From Promicromonospora sp. Populi (GTDB lineage: Bacteria > Actinomycetota > Actinomycetes > Actinomycetales > Cellulomonadaceae): a stretch of 64,000 nucleotides of DNA. Each line of letters opens with the position of its first letter. Position 1 is the first letter of the stretch. Location: positions 3,968,001 through 4,032,000 of the forward strand of contig NZ_CP163528.1 in NCBI RefSeq assembly GCF_041081105.1, given 5' to 3'. Below are positions 48,581-55,932 of the stretch, one piece after another. Under the pieces are notes generated by a model. It ran no database searches, was not told the DNA's origin, and worked only from the letters and a program-made list of their open reading frames with translations. Position numbers and translations under genes: made by a program.

Positions 48581-48975
48581 GATCCGGGCGTGACAACGGG
48601 CGGTGCGACGACGAGCGCGGCTCAGGCACAGTGCTGATTCTCGGGATCGTCGCTGCGGTCCTGCTGCTCGCGGTGGGGATCGCGGCCCTTGGCGCTGCGC
48701 AGAACACGCGGGGTGCGGCGCAGTCGGCGGCGGACCTCGGCGCGCTAGCCGGGGCGGCCGCCTTGCGAGACGGCTTTGATCCGTGCGGCACCGCGGGTGC
48801 CGCCGTGGCGCGCAATCGCGCCGAGATCGAGTCGTGCGGAGTGCTCGGCGCGGGTGTTGTGCGGGTCGTGGTGACGCGGGCGGCGTCGGGTCCGGGTGGT
48901 GCGTTCGGTGCGCTGGGCCAGGCTCGGGCGTCCGCGCGGGCCGGGCCGCGGGTCGGTGAGTCAGGAGATCCGTGA
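48577..48975 (+). CDS. TadE-like protein of the helicase/secretion neighbourhood
   Basis: A 132-aa protein with the Rv3654c/TIGR03816-like pattern: DERGSGTVLILGIVAAVLLLAV at the start (helix about 17-40), AQNTRGAAQSAADLGALAGAAAL (the AASAADLAALAGA motif), two cysteines (DPCGTAG and ESCGVLG) that may form a disulfide, and a Gly/Ala/Arg-rich end. It is the last gene of the Tad operon here, coupled by ATGA to the TadE gene. Function within the pilus is unknown. Confidence 0.88.
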   Translation: MRSGRDNGRCDDERGSGTVLILGIVAAVLLLAVGIAALGAAQNTRGAAQSAADLGALAGAAALRDGFDPCGTAGAAVARNRAEIESCGVLGAGVVRVVVTRAASGPGGAFGALGQARASARAGPRVGESGDP

Positions 48976-48998
48976 GCAGATCCGTGAGTAGAAATTGG

Positions 48999-49028
48999 AT
49001 GACATGCGACAAGTACGAGTCGTAGTAT
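48999..49028 (+). promoter_or_regulatory. Promoter with palindromic operator for ABC/XRE cassette
   Basis: ATGACA (48999-49004) and TAGTAT (49023-49028) are 18 bases apart. TACGA-G-TCGTA, a perfect palindrome (49014-49024), sits in the spacer and touches the -10. The region is AT-richer than the flanks. AAGGAG precedes ATG 49057. The XRE gene at the end of the cassette is a candidate to bind here. Confidence 0.6.
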
Positions 49029-49056
49029 CTCTGCTATTGATCATAAGGAGACTGCG

Positions 49057-50073
49057 ATGACTGCTGAGCATGCGCCTCCGCCGTCGAGCGATGTAGCGCT
49101 CGACGTGCGTGACCTACGGATGCGGTACGGAACGAAGGACGTGCTCACCGGGGTGTCGTTCACGGCGCACCGGGGCGAGGTGCTCGCCCTGCTCGGGCCT
49201 AACGGCGCGGGCAAGACCACCACCATCGAGATCCTCGAGGGCTTCCGCATGCGGTCGGCCGGCGAGGTCTCGGTGCTCGGGCAGGACCCGGCGCACGGCG
49301 ACGAGGCGTGGCGTGCGCGGCTCGGCGTTGTGCTCCAGTCGTGGCGCGACCACGGCAGGTGGCTTGTGCGGGACCTGCTGGGCTACCTCGCCCGGTTCTA
49401 CGCCCCGTACGCCACCGCGGAGGTCGCGCGGCCGTGGGACGTGGACGAGCTGATCAAGGTCGTGGGCCTGGCAGAGCACGCGAACGCCAAGGTGCAGACG
49501 CTCTCCGGCGGGCAGCGGCGGCGGCTGGACGTGGCGATCGGGATCGTCGGGCGGCCGGAGCTCGTGTTCCTGGACGAGCCGACGGCGGGCTTCGACCCGC
49601 ACGCTCGGCGGGAGTTCCACGACCTGGTGCACCGTCTGGCCGATTTTGAGAACACGACGATCCTGCTCACCACGCACGACCTCGACGAGGCCGAGAAGCT
49701 GGCCGACCGGATCCTCGTGCTCGACGGGGGCACGATCGTCGCCAACGGCTCTGCGGACCAGCTGGCGCGTGAGCTGACCACCCAGGCGGAGGTGCGCTGG
49801 ACGTCCGAGGGACGTCGGCACGTCCACGCGGTGACGGAGGGTGATCCGACCGGGTTCGTCCGGCAGCTGCTGGTGGGTGACCCCGGCGTGACGGAGCTCG
49901 AGGTCAAGCGGGCCAGCCTCGAGGACACCTACATGTCGCTCGTTCATCGAGCCGAGACAAGCCAAGCCGAGGCGTTCCAGTCCGAGGCAGGTCAGGCGAA
50001 GACGAACCAGGCCGAGACGAACCAGGCCGAGACGACACGCCCGGCCGCGCCGACCGAGGAGGTGCAGTCATGA
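49057..50073 (+). CDS. ABC transporter ATP-binding protein (DrrA/NatA type)
   Basis: A 338-aa ATPase of an ABC-2-type exporter. It shows LALLGPNGAGKTTTIEILEG (Walker A, about 48-57), the signature TLSGGQRRRLDVAIGIVGRPE, Walker B LVFLDEPTAGFDP and the switch TTHDLDEAEKL. The ATPase and regulatory parts end at about residue 295; the tail (about 296-338) is a low-complexity run of Gln, Ala, Glu and Thr (SQAEAFQSEAGQAKTNQAE). The next gene overlaps by four bases. Together with the permease it probably exports a drug or lipid-like compound. Confidence 0.93.
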   Translation: MTAEHAPPPSSDVALDVRDLRMRYGTKDVLTGVSFTAHRGEVLALLGPNGAGKTTTIEILEGFRMRSAGEVSVLGQDPAHGDEAWRARLGVVLQSWRDHGRWLVRDLLGYLARFYAPYATAEVARPWDVDELIKVVGLAEHANAKVQTLSGGQRRRLDVAIGIVGRPELVFLDEPTAGFDPHARREFHDLVHRLADFENTTILLTTHDLDEAEKLADRILVLDGGTIVANGSADQLARELTTQAEVRWTSEGRRHVHAVTEGDPTGFVRQLLVGDPGVTELEVKRASLEDTYMSLVHRAETSQAEAFQSEAGQAKTNQAETNQAETTRPAAPTEEVQS

Positions 50074-50936
50074 CCACGACCACGCAGTCGGACGCGCGAT
50101 GGGCTGCTGTGCGTGCCGGGCTCTCCCGGGGCTGGCTCGAGACGAAGTATTCGATCAAGGATCCCGGCGATCTCATGTGGAACCTGGCGTTCCCCGTGAT
50201 CTACGCGGTGGTGCTGCTGTTCATGCGGGGCAGCACCGTGCCCGGCACGGACTTCGCGCTGGGCGCCATGGTGCTGCCGAGCCTCGTCGGCATGAGCATC
50301 GCGTTCGGCGGGCTGACCGGGCCCGCCAGCACGATCGCCGTCGACCGGGAGGACGGGACGTTGCTGCGAGCGAAGGCGACGCCCAACGGGATGGTCGGCT
50401 ATCTCGTCGGCAAGATTGTGATGTTCGCGCTGACCACGTTCGTGAGCCTGCTCGTGATGGTCATCCCCGGTATCACGGTCGCGGGTGACCTGCGGCTGGA
50501 CGCCCGCACCTGGCTGCTTCTGGTGCTGATCTTCCTGGTGGGGATGATCGCTACCGTCCCGATCAGTGTCGCGCTCGGGTCGCTGTTCAAGCGGGCGTCG
50601 CAGACCGGGCTGTTGTTCCTGGGGTCGATGCTCCTCATCGTGCCGTCGGGGATCTTCTACCCGATCACGGCGCTCCCCGAGTGGCTGCAGTGGGTTGGCC
50701 AGGTGTTCCCGTACTACTGGTTGGGACTTGGCGCTCGGTCGGCGATGCTCCCGCAGGAGATGGTGACCGCGGAGATCGGCGAGTCGTGGCGCACCCTCGA
50801 GATGTTCGGGGTGCTCGGCATCTGGGCAGTGGTGGGTATGGTGCTGGCGCCGATCGTGCTCCGCAGGATGGCTCGACGGGAGTCGGGCTCCACGGTGGCG
50901 GCGGCGCGGGAGCGTTACATGGCCAAGGGGTACTGA
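50070..50936 (+). CDS. ABC-2 type transporter permease
   Basis: A 288-aa membrane protein with about six helices. It includes DPGDLMWNLAFPVIYAVVLLFM at the start, GPASTIAVDREDGTLLRAKATPNGM, the conserved cytoplasmic loop of DrrB-like permeases, and SMLLIVPSGIFYPITALPEWLQWVGQVFPYYWL, the typical last extracellular part with PxxxLP. It partners the ATPase just upstream, overlapping its stop (ATGA). An extra C-terminal cytoplasmic tail is short and basic. Confidence 0.92.
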   Translation: MTTTTQSDARWAAVRAGLSRGWLETKYSIKDPGDLMWNLAFPVIYAVVLLFMRGSTVPGTDFALGAMVLPSLVGMSIAFGGLTGPASTIAVDREDGTLLRAKATPNGMVGYLVGKIVMFALTTFVSLLVMVIPGITVAGDLRLDARTWLLLVLIFLVGMIATVPISVALGSLFKRASQTGLLFLGSMLLIVPSGIFYPITALPEWLQWVGQVFPYYWLGLGARSAMLPQEMVTAEIGESWRTLEMFGVLGIWAVVGMVLAPIVLRRMARRESGSTVAAARERYMAKGY

Positions 50937-51173
50937 GTGGTGACAGAGCAGTCCGACGTCGTCCACAACCGCATAGCGATGCTGCGGGCGGAGCGCGGCA
51001 TCTCGCGGCGGGAGCTGGCGGAGGCACTTGGGGTGCACTACCAGACTGTCGGATACCTCGAGCGGGGCGAGTACAGCCCGTCGCTGTACGTCGCGCTGCG
51101 GATCGCTGCGTACTTCGACGTCGCGGTCGAGGTTGTGTTCTCGACGAGCCCGTTCAAGCGGCTGGGCGAGTAG
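50937..51173 (+). CDS. Small XRE-family (Cro/CI-like) regulator
   Basis: A 78-aa helix-turn-helix protein: RIAMLRAERGISRRELAEALGVHYQTVGYLERGEYSPSLYVALRIAAYF spans the HTH_3 domain (about 12-60), followed by DVAVEVVFSTSPFKRL, a tail shared by small YozG-like regulators. It starts directly at the permease stop (GTG 50937 or GTG 50940), so it is the third gene of the cassette. The palindrome TACGAGTCGTA in the operon promoter is a candidate site. It ends two bases from the convergent helicase stop. Confidence 0.88.
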   Translation: MVTEQSDVVHNRIAMLRAERGISRRELAEALGVHYQTVGYLERGEYSPSLYVALRIAAYFDVAVEVVFSTSPFKRLGE

Positions 51174-51175
51174 GG

Positions 51176-53773
51176 CTACGAGGCGACCGTGAGTCGTGTG
51201 GCGTCCTGGGGGTCGTGCGACAGCACGGCGTCCAGGAGCCGCACGGCCGCTGCCTTGTCGAGCGGCGCGTTGTACGAGCCGCACTTCGGCGACTGCACGC
51301 ACGCCGGGCACCCGTCGGTGCAGGGGCAGGACGCGATCGCGTCGCGGGTGGCCCGGAGCCACGTCGCGCCCAGGTCGTAGGCCCGCTCCGCGAAGCCCGC
51401 ACCCCCGGGGTAGGCGTCGTAGACGAACACCGTTGCCTCGCCGGTGTCGGGGTGCAGCTCGGTCGACACGCCGCCGAGGTCCCAGCGGTCGCAGGTAGCG
51501 AGCAGAGGCAGCAACCCGATCGACGCGTGCTCGGCGGCATGCAGGGCGCCCGGCGTCTGCTCAGGGGAGATGTCGGCCGCTCGCAGCACAAACTCGGGCA
51601 CCGACCACCAGACCGCGACGGTACCGAGCGTGTGCTCCGGCAGCTCTAGCTGCTCCGTCCCCAGCACCTGCATGTCCGGCACACGACGCCGCTGGAAGCT
51701 CACCACCTGCGACGTCACCTCGACCGGCCCGAGCCCCCACGTGACCGGTCCCCATTCCCGGGTGACCAGGTCGCGGCCTGGCCCGTCCTCGGCGTCGGCG
51801 CCGCCGCCGGCCTCCTCGCCGTCCCAGCCCTCGATAGCCACCGACATGACCGAGCGCGACCAGGTCCCGTAGTCGAGCCGCCTCCGCTGCACGACGGCGG
51901 TGTGGTCGGCCAGGTCGAGGTGTGTCACCACGTAGGTGGTGCCCTGGTGCACGTAGACGGCGCCGTCGTGCACCTGCCCGTCCGCCGAGCCCGCGTCGAC
52001 CGTTCCGAGCATCCGCCCGGTGCTCTGCTCCACCACTCGCACGGGAGAACCGCCCGCCCCGCGCAGGTCGGTGAGGCCCGCGGCACCCTGGTGGTGGGTC
52101 CAGTACCACCCGGATGCCCGACGCCGGAGCGCCCCCCGCGCGACCAGCACCTCCAGGATGCCGCGCACGTGAGCGGGGTCGCCGAACGCCGAGAGGTCCT
52201 CGGACCGCAGCGGTGCCTCCTGGGCCGCGGCGCACAGGTGCGGCGCCAGCACGTGCGGGTTCGCGGGGTCGAACACCGTGGCTTCGAGTGGCGCGTCGAA
52301 CACGGCCTCGGGGTGGGTCACGAGATAGGTGTCGAGCGGATCCTCGCGCGCGACGAACGCGACCAGGCCGTCCGCGCCCGCGCGCCCGGCACGGCCCGCC
52401 TGCTGCCACAGCGACATGCGCGTGCCCGGCCACCCGGCGATAAGCACCGCGTCCAGACCGGAGATGTCCACGCCGAGCTCCAGCGCGTTGGTCGTCGCCA
52501 GGCCGAGCAGGGCGCCCGTGCGGAGCGCCTGCTCCAGCTCTCGTCGCTCCTCCGGGAGATAACCACCGCGATAGGCCGCGATCCTGCCGGCAGCGTCGGG
52601 GGCGTGGCGCAGCCGGTCGCGGGCCTGCTGCGCCACCGACTCGGCACCTCGCCGGGACCGGGTGAACGCGAGGCTGCGTGCCCCGGCCGCGGCCAGGTCG
52701 GCGAGCAGGTCGGCGACCTCGGCGGTCGCCGACCTGCGCGGATGCTCCGGCGGGGTCTCAGCGGCGACGGGCTCTGCCTCGGTCCCGGGCAGCGCCCAAG
52801 GATCGGGTTCCGAGAGGTCGGCACGTTGCATCGAGATCGGCTGAGCGCTGGACCGATCTCGATGCGAACTACCGACCTCAGCGGTCCCGTCAGCAGGGGG
52901 GCGCCAGGATGTGATCTCCGGGGGTTGCCAGAGCACTACCGTGCGCCGCCCCGAGGGTGAGGCGTCCTCGGTGACGGCGACGACGTCGTCGGGCGCGACG
53001 CCGATGAGGCGGGCCGCGCTGATCGCGGGCTCCGCCGTCGTCGCCGAGGCGACGACGAACGTGGGCGAACCATCCCCGTACCGCGCCGCGAGGCGCGCGA
53101 GGCGCCGCAGCACCAGCGAGACGTGCGCGCCGAACACGCCGCGGTAGGCGTGCCCCTCGTCGACGACGACGTAGCGCAGCCCCTTCAGCAGCCGTGACCA
53201 GCGGCGATGGTTCGGCAGCAGGGCGTAGTGCAGAAAGTCGGGGTTGGTGAGCACGACGTCGGCGTGGTCCTGAACCCAGGAGCGCTCCTCGCGCGAGGTG
53301 TCGCCGTCGCACGTCGCCACACGGACGTCGCGAGTGCCGGCCGCGTCAAGGACCCGTTCGAGCGCGCTGAGCTGGTCGGCGGCCAGCGCCTTGGTGGGGC
53401 TGAGGTAGATGGTCGTGGGCCGGACGTGCGCCGACTCGATGTTGCCCGGGTCGAGCGTGGCCGCTGCCGCGGCCGTCCGGACCGCGGAGAGTGCGGGCAG
53501 CCAGAACGCGAGCGACTTGCCCGATCCGGTCGACGTGGCCAGGGCGGTGTGCCGGCCCTGGTGAACGAGGTCGGCGGCCACCGTCTGGTGCGTCCACGGC
53601 CGGTCGACGCCGAGCTTCCGGTACCCCTGCACCACCGTCGCGTCCGCCCAGCCCGGCCAGTCAGCGTGCTCGGCTGCGCGCGCAGGGAGGACGCGCGATG
53701 CCGTAACCCGCTCGGCGCGCGCGCCACCGGCGAGGAGCACGTCGAGGAGGGGGTGGGTGGAGACGTCGGGCAC
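51176..53773 (-). CDS. DEAD/DEAH-box helicase with DUF1998-type zinc domain (Tad-neighbourhood helicase)
   Basis: An 865-aa SF2 helicase of the Rv3649/YprA type. Motifs: ALATSTGSGKSLAFWLPAL (motif I), YLSPTKALAADQL, VDEGHAYRGVFG (motif II as DEGH), ASATT, LAFTRSRRGAE, ATNALELGVDISGLDAVL and QQAGRAGRAG (motif VI). The C-terminal domain (about 600-865) ends with CPCTDGCPACVQSPKCG, a four-cysteine metal site of DUF1998-type helicases. A poorly conserved insert lies between motifs III and IV (about 285-345). TIGR03817-type 'helicase/secretion neighbourhood' proteins sit beside actinobacterial Tad loci. GTG 53773 fits the family start (PDVSTHPLLDVL); a TTG at 53830 extends it. Confidence 0.92.
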   Translation of the reverse strand: MPDVSTHPLLDVLLAGGARAERVTASRVLPARAAEHADWPGWADATVVQGYRKLGVDRPWTHQTVAADLVHQGRHTALATSTGSGKSLAFWLPALSAVRTAAAAATLDPGNIESAHVRPTTIYLSPTKALAADQLSALERVLDAAGTRDVRVATCDGDTSREERSWVQDHADVVLTNPDFLHYALLPNHRRWSRLLKGLRYVVVDEGHAYRGVFGAHVSLVLRRLARLAARYGDGSPTFVVASATTAEPAISAARLIGVAPDDVVAVTEDASPSGRRTVVLWQPPEITSWRPPADGTAEVGSSHRDRSSAQPISMQRADLSEPDPWALPGTEAEPVAAETPPEHPRRSATAEVADLLADLAAAGARSLAFTRSRRGAESVAQQARDRLRHAPDAAGRIAAYRGGYLPEERRELEQALRTGALLGLATTNALELGVDISGLDAVLIAGWPGTRMSLWQQAGRAGRAGADGLVAFVAREDPLDTYLVTHPEAVFDAPLEATVFDPANPHVLAPHLCAAAQEAPLRSEDLSAFGDPAHVRGILEVLVARGALRRRASGWYWTHHQGAAGLTDLRGAGGSPVRVVEQSTGRMLGTVDAGSADGQVHDGAVYVHQGTTYVVTHLDLADHTAVVQRRRLDYGTWSRSVMSVAIEGWDGEEAGGGADAEDGPGRDLVTREWGPVTWGLGPVEVTSQVVSFQRRRVPDMQVLGTEQLELPEHTLGTVAVWWSVPEFVLRAADISPEQTPGALHAAEHASIGLLPLLATCDRWDLGGVSTELHPDTGEATVFVYDAYPGGAGFAERAYDLGATWLRATRDAIASCPCTDGCPACVQSPKCGSYNAPLDKAAAVRLLDAVLSHDPQDATRLTVAS

Positions 53774-53950
53774 GCTGGACAGTCTCGCACCCGGGGCATC
53801 CCTCCGGACTGGGGGCAGGCTCTCCAGCAATGACCGGTAGGGAATTACTCACGCCCGAATAGTTCACCCCCGAAATGCCTGAATCGTGCGCCTGAGGGCG
53901 GGTAAGTTCGCGACGTCACACTGTTCGAACGGTCCCCGCTGGAGGACACG

Positions 53951-54151
53951 ATGAAGCACTCCCTTGTTGCACGAGCCATAGCGGTCGGGATGCTGTTCGC
54001 GGCGTTCGGCACGCCTGCCACGGTCGCGGCGTCCGCGGAGATCTTGCCGTCTCCCGAGGGTGACTGCGGCATCACGGTCTGGAGCGAGGCGGATGCGGTC
54101 GCCCCTGCCGAGGCGTGCGACAAGGACGTCAAGGTGCCCGGAGCGAGCTGA
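53951..54151 (+). CDS. Small secreted peptide, 66 aa, two cysteines
   Basis: A signal peptide (HSLVARAIAVGMLFAAFGTP, cleavage near VAASA-EIL, about residue 29) leads to a mature peptide of about 37 residues, EILPSPEGDCGITVWSEADA and onward, with two cysteines (GDCG and EACDKD) 17 residues apart. GGAGG lies 7 nt before the ATG, at a good distance. The mature part is acidic. I do not recognise a family. It lies alone between a helicase and the HTH-MurA gene and is closed by a hairpin. Small size makes chance ORF possible, but signal, ribosome site and terminator agree. Confidence 0.65.
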   Translation: MKHSLVARAIAVGMLFAAFGTPATVAASAEILPSPEGDCGITVWSEADAVAPAEACDKDVKVPGAS

Positions 54152-54162
54152 CCGGATCGTGA

Positions 54163-54200
54163 GCTGACCGAAGCGACCCGCAGGGGTCGCTCCGGTCAGC
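54163..54200. terminator. Hairpin between convergent secreted-peptide and HTH-MurA genes
   Basis: Arms of 17 bases (GCTGACCG-A-AGCGACCC type) pair with one mismatch around a 4-base loop. A partial tandem copy GAGCTGACCG precedes it. Confidence 0.8.
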
Positions 54201-54254
54201 GGTCGAACGGTCAAGCGGTCGGGCGCCAGGCCAGTGGCCCGGCGCCCGGCCCGG

Positions 54255-55817
54255 TCAGTCGCGGAACGTCTCGATCCGCGCGCCGAGCTCGATGAGGCGC
54301 TCGGCGAGCTGCTCGTAACCGCGGGCGATGATGTCGACGTCGCGCAGCACCGACGTGCCAGTGGACGCGAGCATCCCGAGGAGGATGACGACGGCGGGGC
54401 GCAGCGCAGGCGGGCAGCTCACCTCGGCGCCGCGCCAGCGCGTGGGGCCGTTGACCTGGAGGCGGTGGGCGTCCATGAGCCGCACGTCCGCGCCGAGGCG
54501 GGTCAGGTCGGTGAGGTGGATGGCCCGGTTCTCGTAGACCCAGTCGTGGATGAGCGTGCTGCCGGTCGCGCGCGCCGCGATGACGGCGAAGAACGGCAGG
54601 TTGTCGATGTTCAGCCCGGGGAACGGCATCGGGTGGATCTTGTCGATCGGGGCGCGCAGATCGCTCGGCTGGACCGTGACGTCGACCAGCCGGGTGCGGC
54701 CGTTGCGCGCCAGGTACTCCGGGCTGAGCGTGTACTTCTGGCCCATCTCGGCGAGGGTGGCGAGCTCGATCTCCATGAACTCGATCGGCACGCGCGAGAC
54801 GGTGATCTCGGACCCTGTCACGATGCCAGCGGTCAGCAGGCTCATCGCCTCTACCGGGTCCTCGGAGACCGTGTACTCGACGTCCGTCTCGAACCTGGTG
54901 CGCCCGTGCACACGCAGCGTGGTGGTGCCGATGCCCTCGATCCGCACACCCAGCAGCTCCAGGTAGAAGCACAGGTCCTGGACCATGTAGTTGGGGCTGG
55001 CGTTGCGGATGGTGGTCACGGCGTCGCGTCCGGCGGCCGCCATCAGCGCGTTCTCGGTGACGGTGTCGCCGCGCTCGGTGAGCACTATGGACAGGTCGCC
55101 GGTGCCCGGCGTGACCGTCGCCTGGTAGTGGCCCGCGGTCGCGACGACGTCGAGCCCGAACGGGCGCAGCGCGATCATGTGCGGCTCGACGGTGCGCGTG
55201 CCGAGGTCACAGCCGCCGGCGTACGGGAGCTCAAAGTTCGGCTCGCGGCCGAGCAGCGGGCCGAAGAACATGATGATCGAACGGGTCCGCACCGCGGCGT
55301 CGACGTTGATGGACGCCAGGTCCAGCGACTCGGGGCGGATGATCTCGAGGTCGCGCCCGTTCGGCGCCCACGTAGCGCGCACGCCGATGGAGCGCAGCAC
55401 GTCCAGGATGCGGTCCACCTCGACGATCCGGGCGACGTTGCGCAGCACCGTGCGGCCGTGGTTGAGGAGCGACGCGCACAGCAGCGCCACGGCGCCGTTC
55501 TTGGACGAGTTCACCGCGATCGTGCCGGACAGCTGGTGACCGCCCTCGATGCGAAGATGGGTGCGCTTGGCCGCGCCGACGGTGATCAGCTCGGAGTCGA
55601 GAGCGGCGCTGATACGGCCGATCATCTCAAGACTGAGATTCTGTGCGCCCTGCTCGATTCGGTGCACGGCGCTCTGGCTCGTGCTCAACCGCTCGGCGAG
55701 CTGTGCTTGGGTGAGGCCCCGGTGTTGACGGGCGCCGCGGACCAGGGATCCTACCTGTGCGGCATCCACCGCGGGGATCGAGCCGGTCAGCGGTCGTTCG
55801 GTGCTAGCGATAGTCAC
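54255..55817 (-). CDS. MurA-like enolpyruvyl transferase with N-terminal XRE helix-turn-helix
   Basis: A 520-aa fusion. Residues about 20-75 are a Cro/CI helix-turn-helix (VGSLVRGARQHRGLTQAQLAERLSTSQSAVHRIEQG). The rest is an EPSP-synthase/MurA fold. Catalytic features of MurA are retained: NSSKNGAVAL (Lys and Asn of the UDP-GlcNAc site), GGCDLGTRTVEPH (the active Cys and Arg), and late IHPMPFPGLNID. The standard reaction adds enolpyruvate to UDP-GlcNAc, the first step of peptidoglycan synthesis. The HTH suggests a DNA-binding enzyme or a regulator that senses the substrate. The start GTG 55817 lies 7 nt after TACAGT, so the mRNA is leaderless; tandem ATATGAG repeats stand upstream. Confidence 0.88.
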   Translation of the reverse strand: MTIASTERPLTGSIPAVDAAQVGSLVRGARQHRGLTQAQLAERLSTSQSAVHRIEQGAQNLSLEMIGRISAALDSELITVGAAKRTHLRIEGGHQLSGTIAVNSSKNGAVALLCASLLNHGRTVLRNVARIVEVDRILDVLRSIGVRATWAPNGRDLEIIRPESLDLASINVDAAVRTRSIIMFFGPLLGREPNFELPYAGGCDLGTRTVEPHMIALRPFGLDVVATAGHYQATVTPGTGDLSIVLTERGDTVTENALMAAAGRDAVTTIRNASPNYMVQDLCFYLELLGVRIEGIGTTTLRVHGRTRFETDVEYTVSEDPVEAMSLLTAGIVTGSEITVSRVPIEFMEIELATLAEMGQKYTLSPEYLARNGRTRLVDVTVQPSDLRAPIDKIHPMPFPGLNIDNLPFFAVIAARATGSTLIHDWVYENRAIHLTDLTRLGADVRLMDAHRLQVNGPTRWRGAEVSCPPALRPAVVILLGMLASTGTSVLRDVDIIARGYEQLAERLIELGARIETFRD

Positions 55818-55824
55818 GGGGACG

Positions 55825-55850
55825 ACTGTAACTCACATATGAGATATGAG
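55825..55850 (-). promoter_or_regulatory. Leaderless promoter with tandem operator-like repeats for HTH-MurA
   Basis: On the minus strand TACAGT (55830-55825) ends 7 nt before GTG 55817. Just upstream ATATGAG occurs twice in tandem (55837-55850 on the plus strand) and CTCA-CATA-TGAG (55832-55843) is an inverted repeat. No good -35 is seen where it should be, so the repeats occupy its place. Binding by the encoded HTH domain is inferred. Confidence 0.6.
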
Positions 55851-55932
55851 CGTCCGGTGGTTGTGGACGTCACAGACCTGTGACGAAGCGAGCGGTCGGC
55901 GCGTTTTCGACGCACCGACCGCCCGACTCAGG

